Under the pieces are notes generated by a model that made no database searches, was not told where the DNA came from, and worked only from the letters and a program-made list of their open reading frames with translations. The translations under genes and the position numbers were made by a program. A stretch of 15,662 nt of DNA, taken from assembly GCA_003229095.1 (NCBI GenBank), contig QIHS01000321.1:1-15662 (forward strand). Direction: 5' to 3'. This document shows, in pieces, positions 15,155 through 15,662 of the stretch. Source of the stretch: Woeseia sp. (GTDB lineage: Bacteria > Pseudomonadota > Gammaproteobacteria > Steroidobacterales > Woeseiaceae). Each line of letters opens with the position of its first letter. Position 1 is the stretch's first letter.

Positions 15155-15662
15155 ACCCGCACTGGGAAGTCGTCATTGGCCTGGAAGTGCATGCTCAACT
15201 CGCCACCAGGAGCAAGATATTTTCAGGTGCATCAACGGCTTATGGTGCAAGCCCCAATACACAGGCGTGCCTGATCGATTTGGGCTATCCGGGCGTGTTG
15301 CCGGTTCTCAATACCGAAGTGGTGCGTATGGCAGCGAAATTCGGCCTTGCCGTTAATGCCAATATTTCCCGTCGTTCGGTGTTTGCACGCAAGAATTATT
15401 TTTACCCGGATCTGCCCAAAGGCTACCAGATTAGTCAATATGAATTGCCCATTGTCGAAGGCGGAGAGCTGTACATCCTCGACGACGATGGCAAGCAAAA
15501 ACGAATCGGCATTACCCGGGCGCACCTAGAGGAGGACGCTGGTAAATCGGTGCATGAGGGTTTTAACAATTGCTCCGGAATTGATCTGAATCGTGCCGGC
15601 ACGCCGTTGCTCGAAATTGTCTCCGAGCCTGAGCTAAGTTCGGCCAAAGAAGCCGTCTCCTA
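15151..15662 (+). CDS. gatB: Aspartyl/glutamyl-tRNA amidotransferase subunit B, N-terminal part (runs off the right edge)
   Basis: The first 170 codons of GatB, the kinase/transamidase subunit that activates the tRNA-bound Glu or Asp side chain and transfers ammonia from GatA. The frame reads MNPHWEVVIGLEVHAQL, NTQACLIDLGYPGVLPVLN, FARKNYFYPDLPKGYQISQY and GITRAHLEEDAGKSVH, all typical of the GatB cradle domain. The GTG at 15151-15153 overlaps the gatA stop (GTGA), and GGAG lies 8 nt upstream. The frame stays open to the window end and shows no frameshift. Confidence 0.95.
   Translation, partial: MNPHWEVVIGLEVHAQLATRSKIFSGASTAYGASPNTQACLIDLGYPGVLPVLNTEVVRMAAKFGLAVNANISRRSVFARKNYFYPDLPKGYQISQYELPIVEGGELYILDDDGKQKRIGITRAHLEEDAGKSVHEGFNNCSGIDLNRAGTPLLEIVSEPELSSAKEAVS

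Noticed and set aside
1..15662. CRISPR arrays, tRNA or rRNA genes
   Set aside because: No regularly spaced direct repeats and no tRNA- or rRNA-like stretches were seen; the only repeat structures are inverted ones.

Overview
This window looks like chromosomal DNA from a gammaproteobacterium, probably an uncultivated or poorly characterised lineage. The evidence is the combination of an LPS-assembly gene (lptD) divergent from amgK-murU, the lipB-ybeD-dacA group, the rod-shape genes mreBCD-mrdA-rodA, and gatCAB. Base composition is moderate and even. Genes are tightly packed, often overlapping by a few bases, and many use non-ATG starts (TTG, GTG and possibly ATA). I cannot name a genus. Nearly everything concerns building or remodelling the envelope: outer-membrane LPS export, peptidoglycan recycling, peptidoglycan synthesis and trimming. 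lipB and gatCAB are housekeeping neighbours.

Left part (1-2102): the 5' end of lptD runs leftward. A short divergent control region (305-435) separates it from amgK-murU, the two-gene recycling pathway that converts MurNAc to UDP-MurNAc. amgK seems to start at an ATA codon behind a strong Shine-Dalgarno sequence. murU ends inside the last codons of the convergent lipB.

Middle left (2089-4304, minus strand): dacA (PBP5/6-type carboxypeptidase), ybeD and lipB form an operon read leftward. It has a good sigma-70 promoter at 4187-4216. Just upstream of that promoter lies an 80-bp palindromic REP-like element with perfect 25-bp arms, whose edge touches the -35 box.

Centre (4305-12941, minus strand): a long run of nearly gapless genes is read leftward: mreB, mreC, mreD, mrdA (PBP2), rodA, mltB, rlpA and an unassigned gluzincin-like exported metallopeptidase. 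This is a compact elongasome operon: the MreB scaffold, the RodA/PBP2 polymerase pair, two lytic transglycosylases and an unknown hydrolase. mreD is followed directly by mrdA.

Right part (12942-15662): the divergent region between mreB and gatC holds the most unusual object in the window. It is a roughly 313-bp TA-flanked element (13040-13352) with perfect 32-bp terminal inverted repeats (34 bp with the TAs) and several nested interior hairpins. It resembles a MITE and could fold as a many-armed cruciform or RNA. It ends only 34 bp before gatC. gatC, gatA and gatB (truncated by the window end) follow on the plus strand with ATGA/GTGA overlaps and encode the tRNA-dependent amidotransferase.
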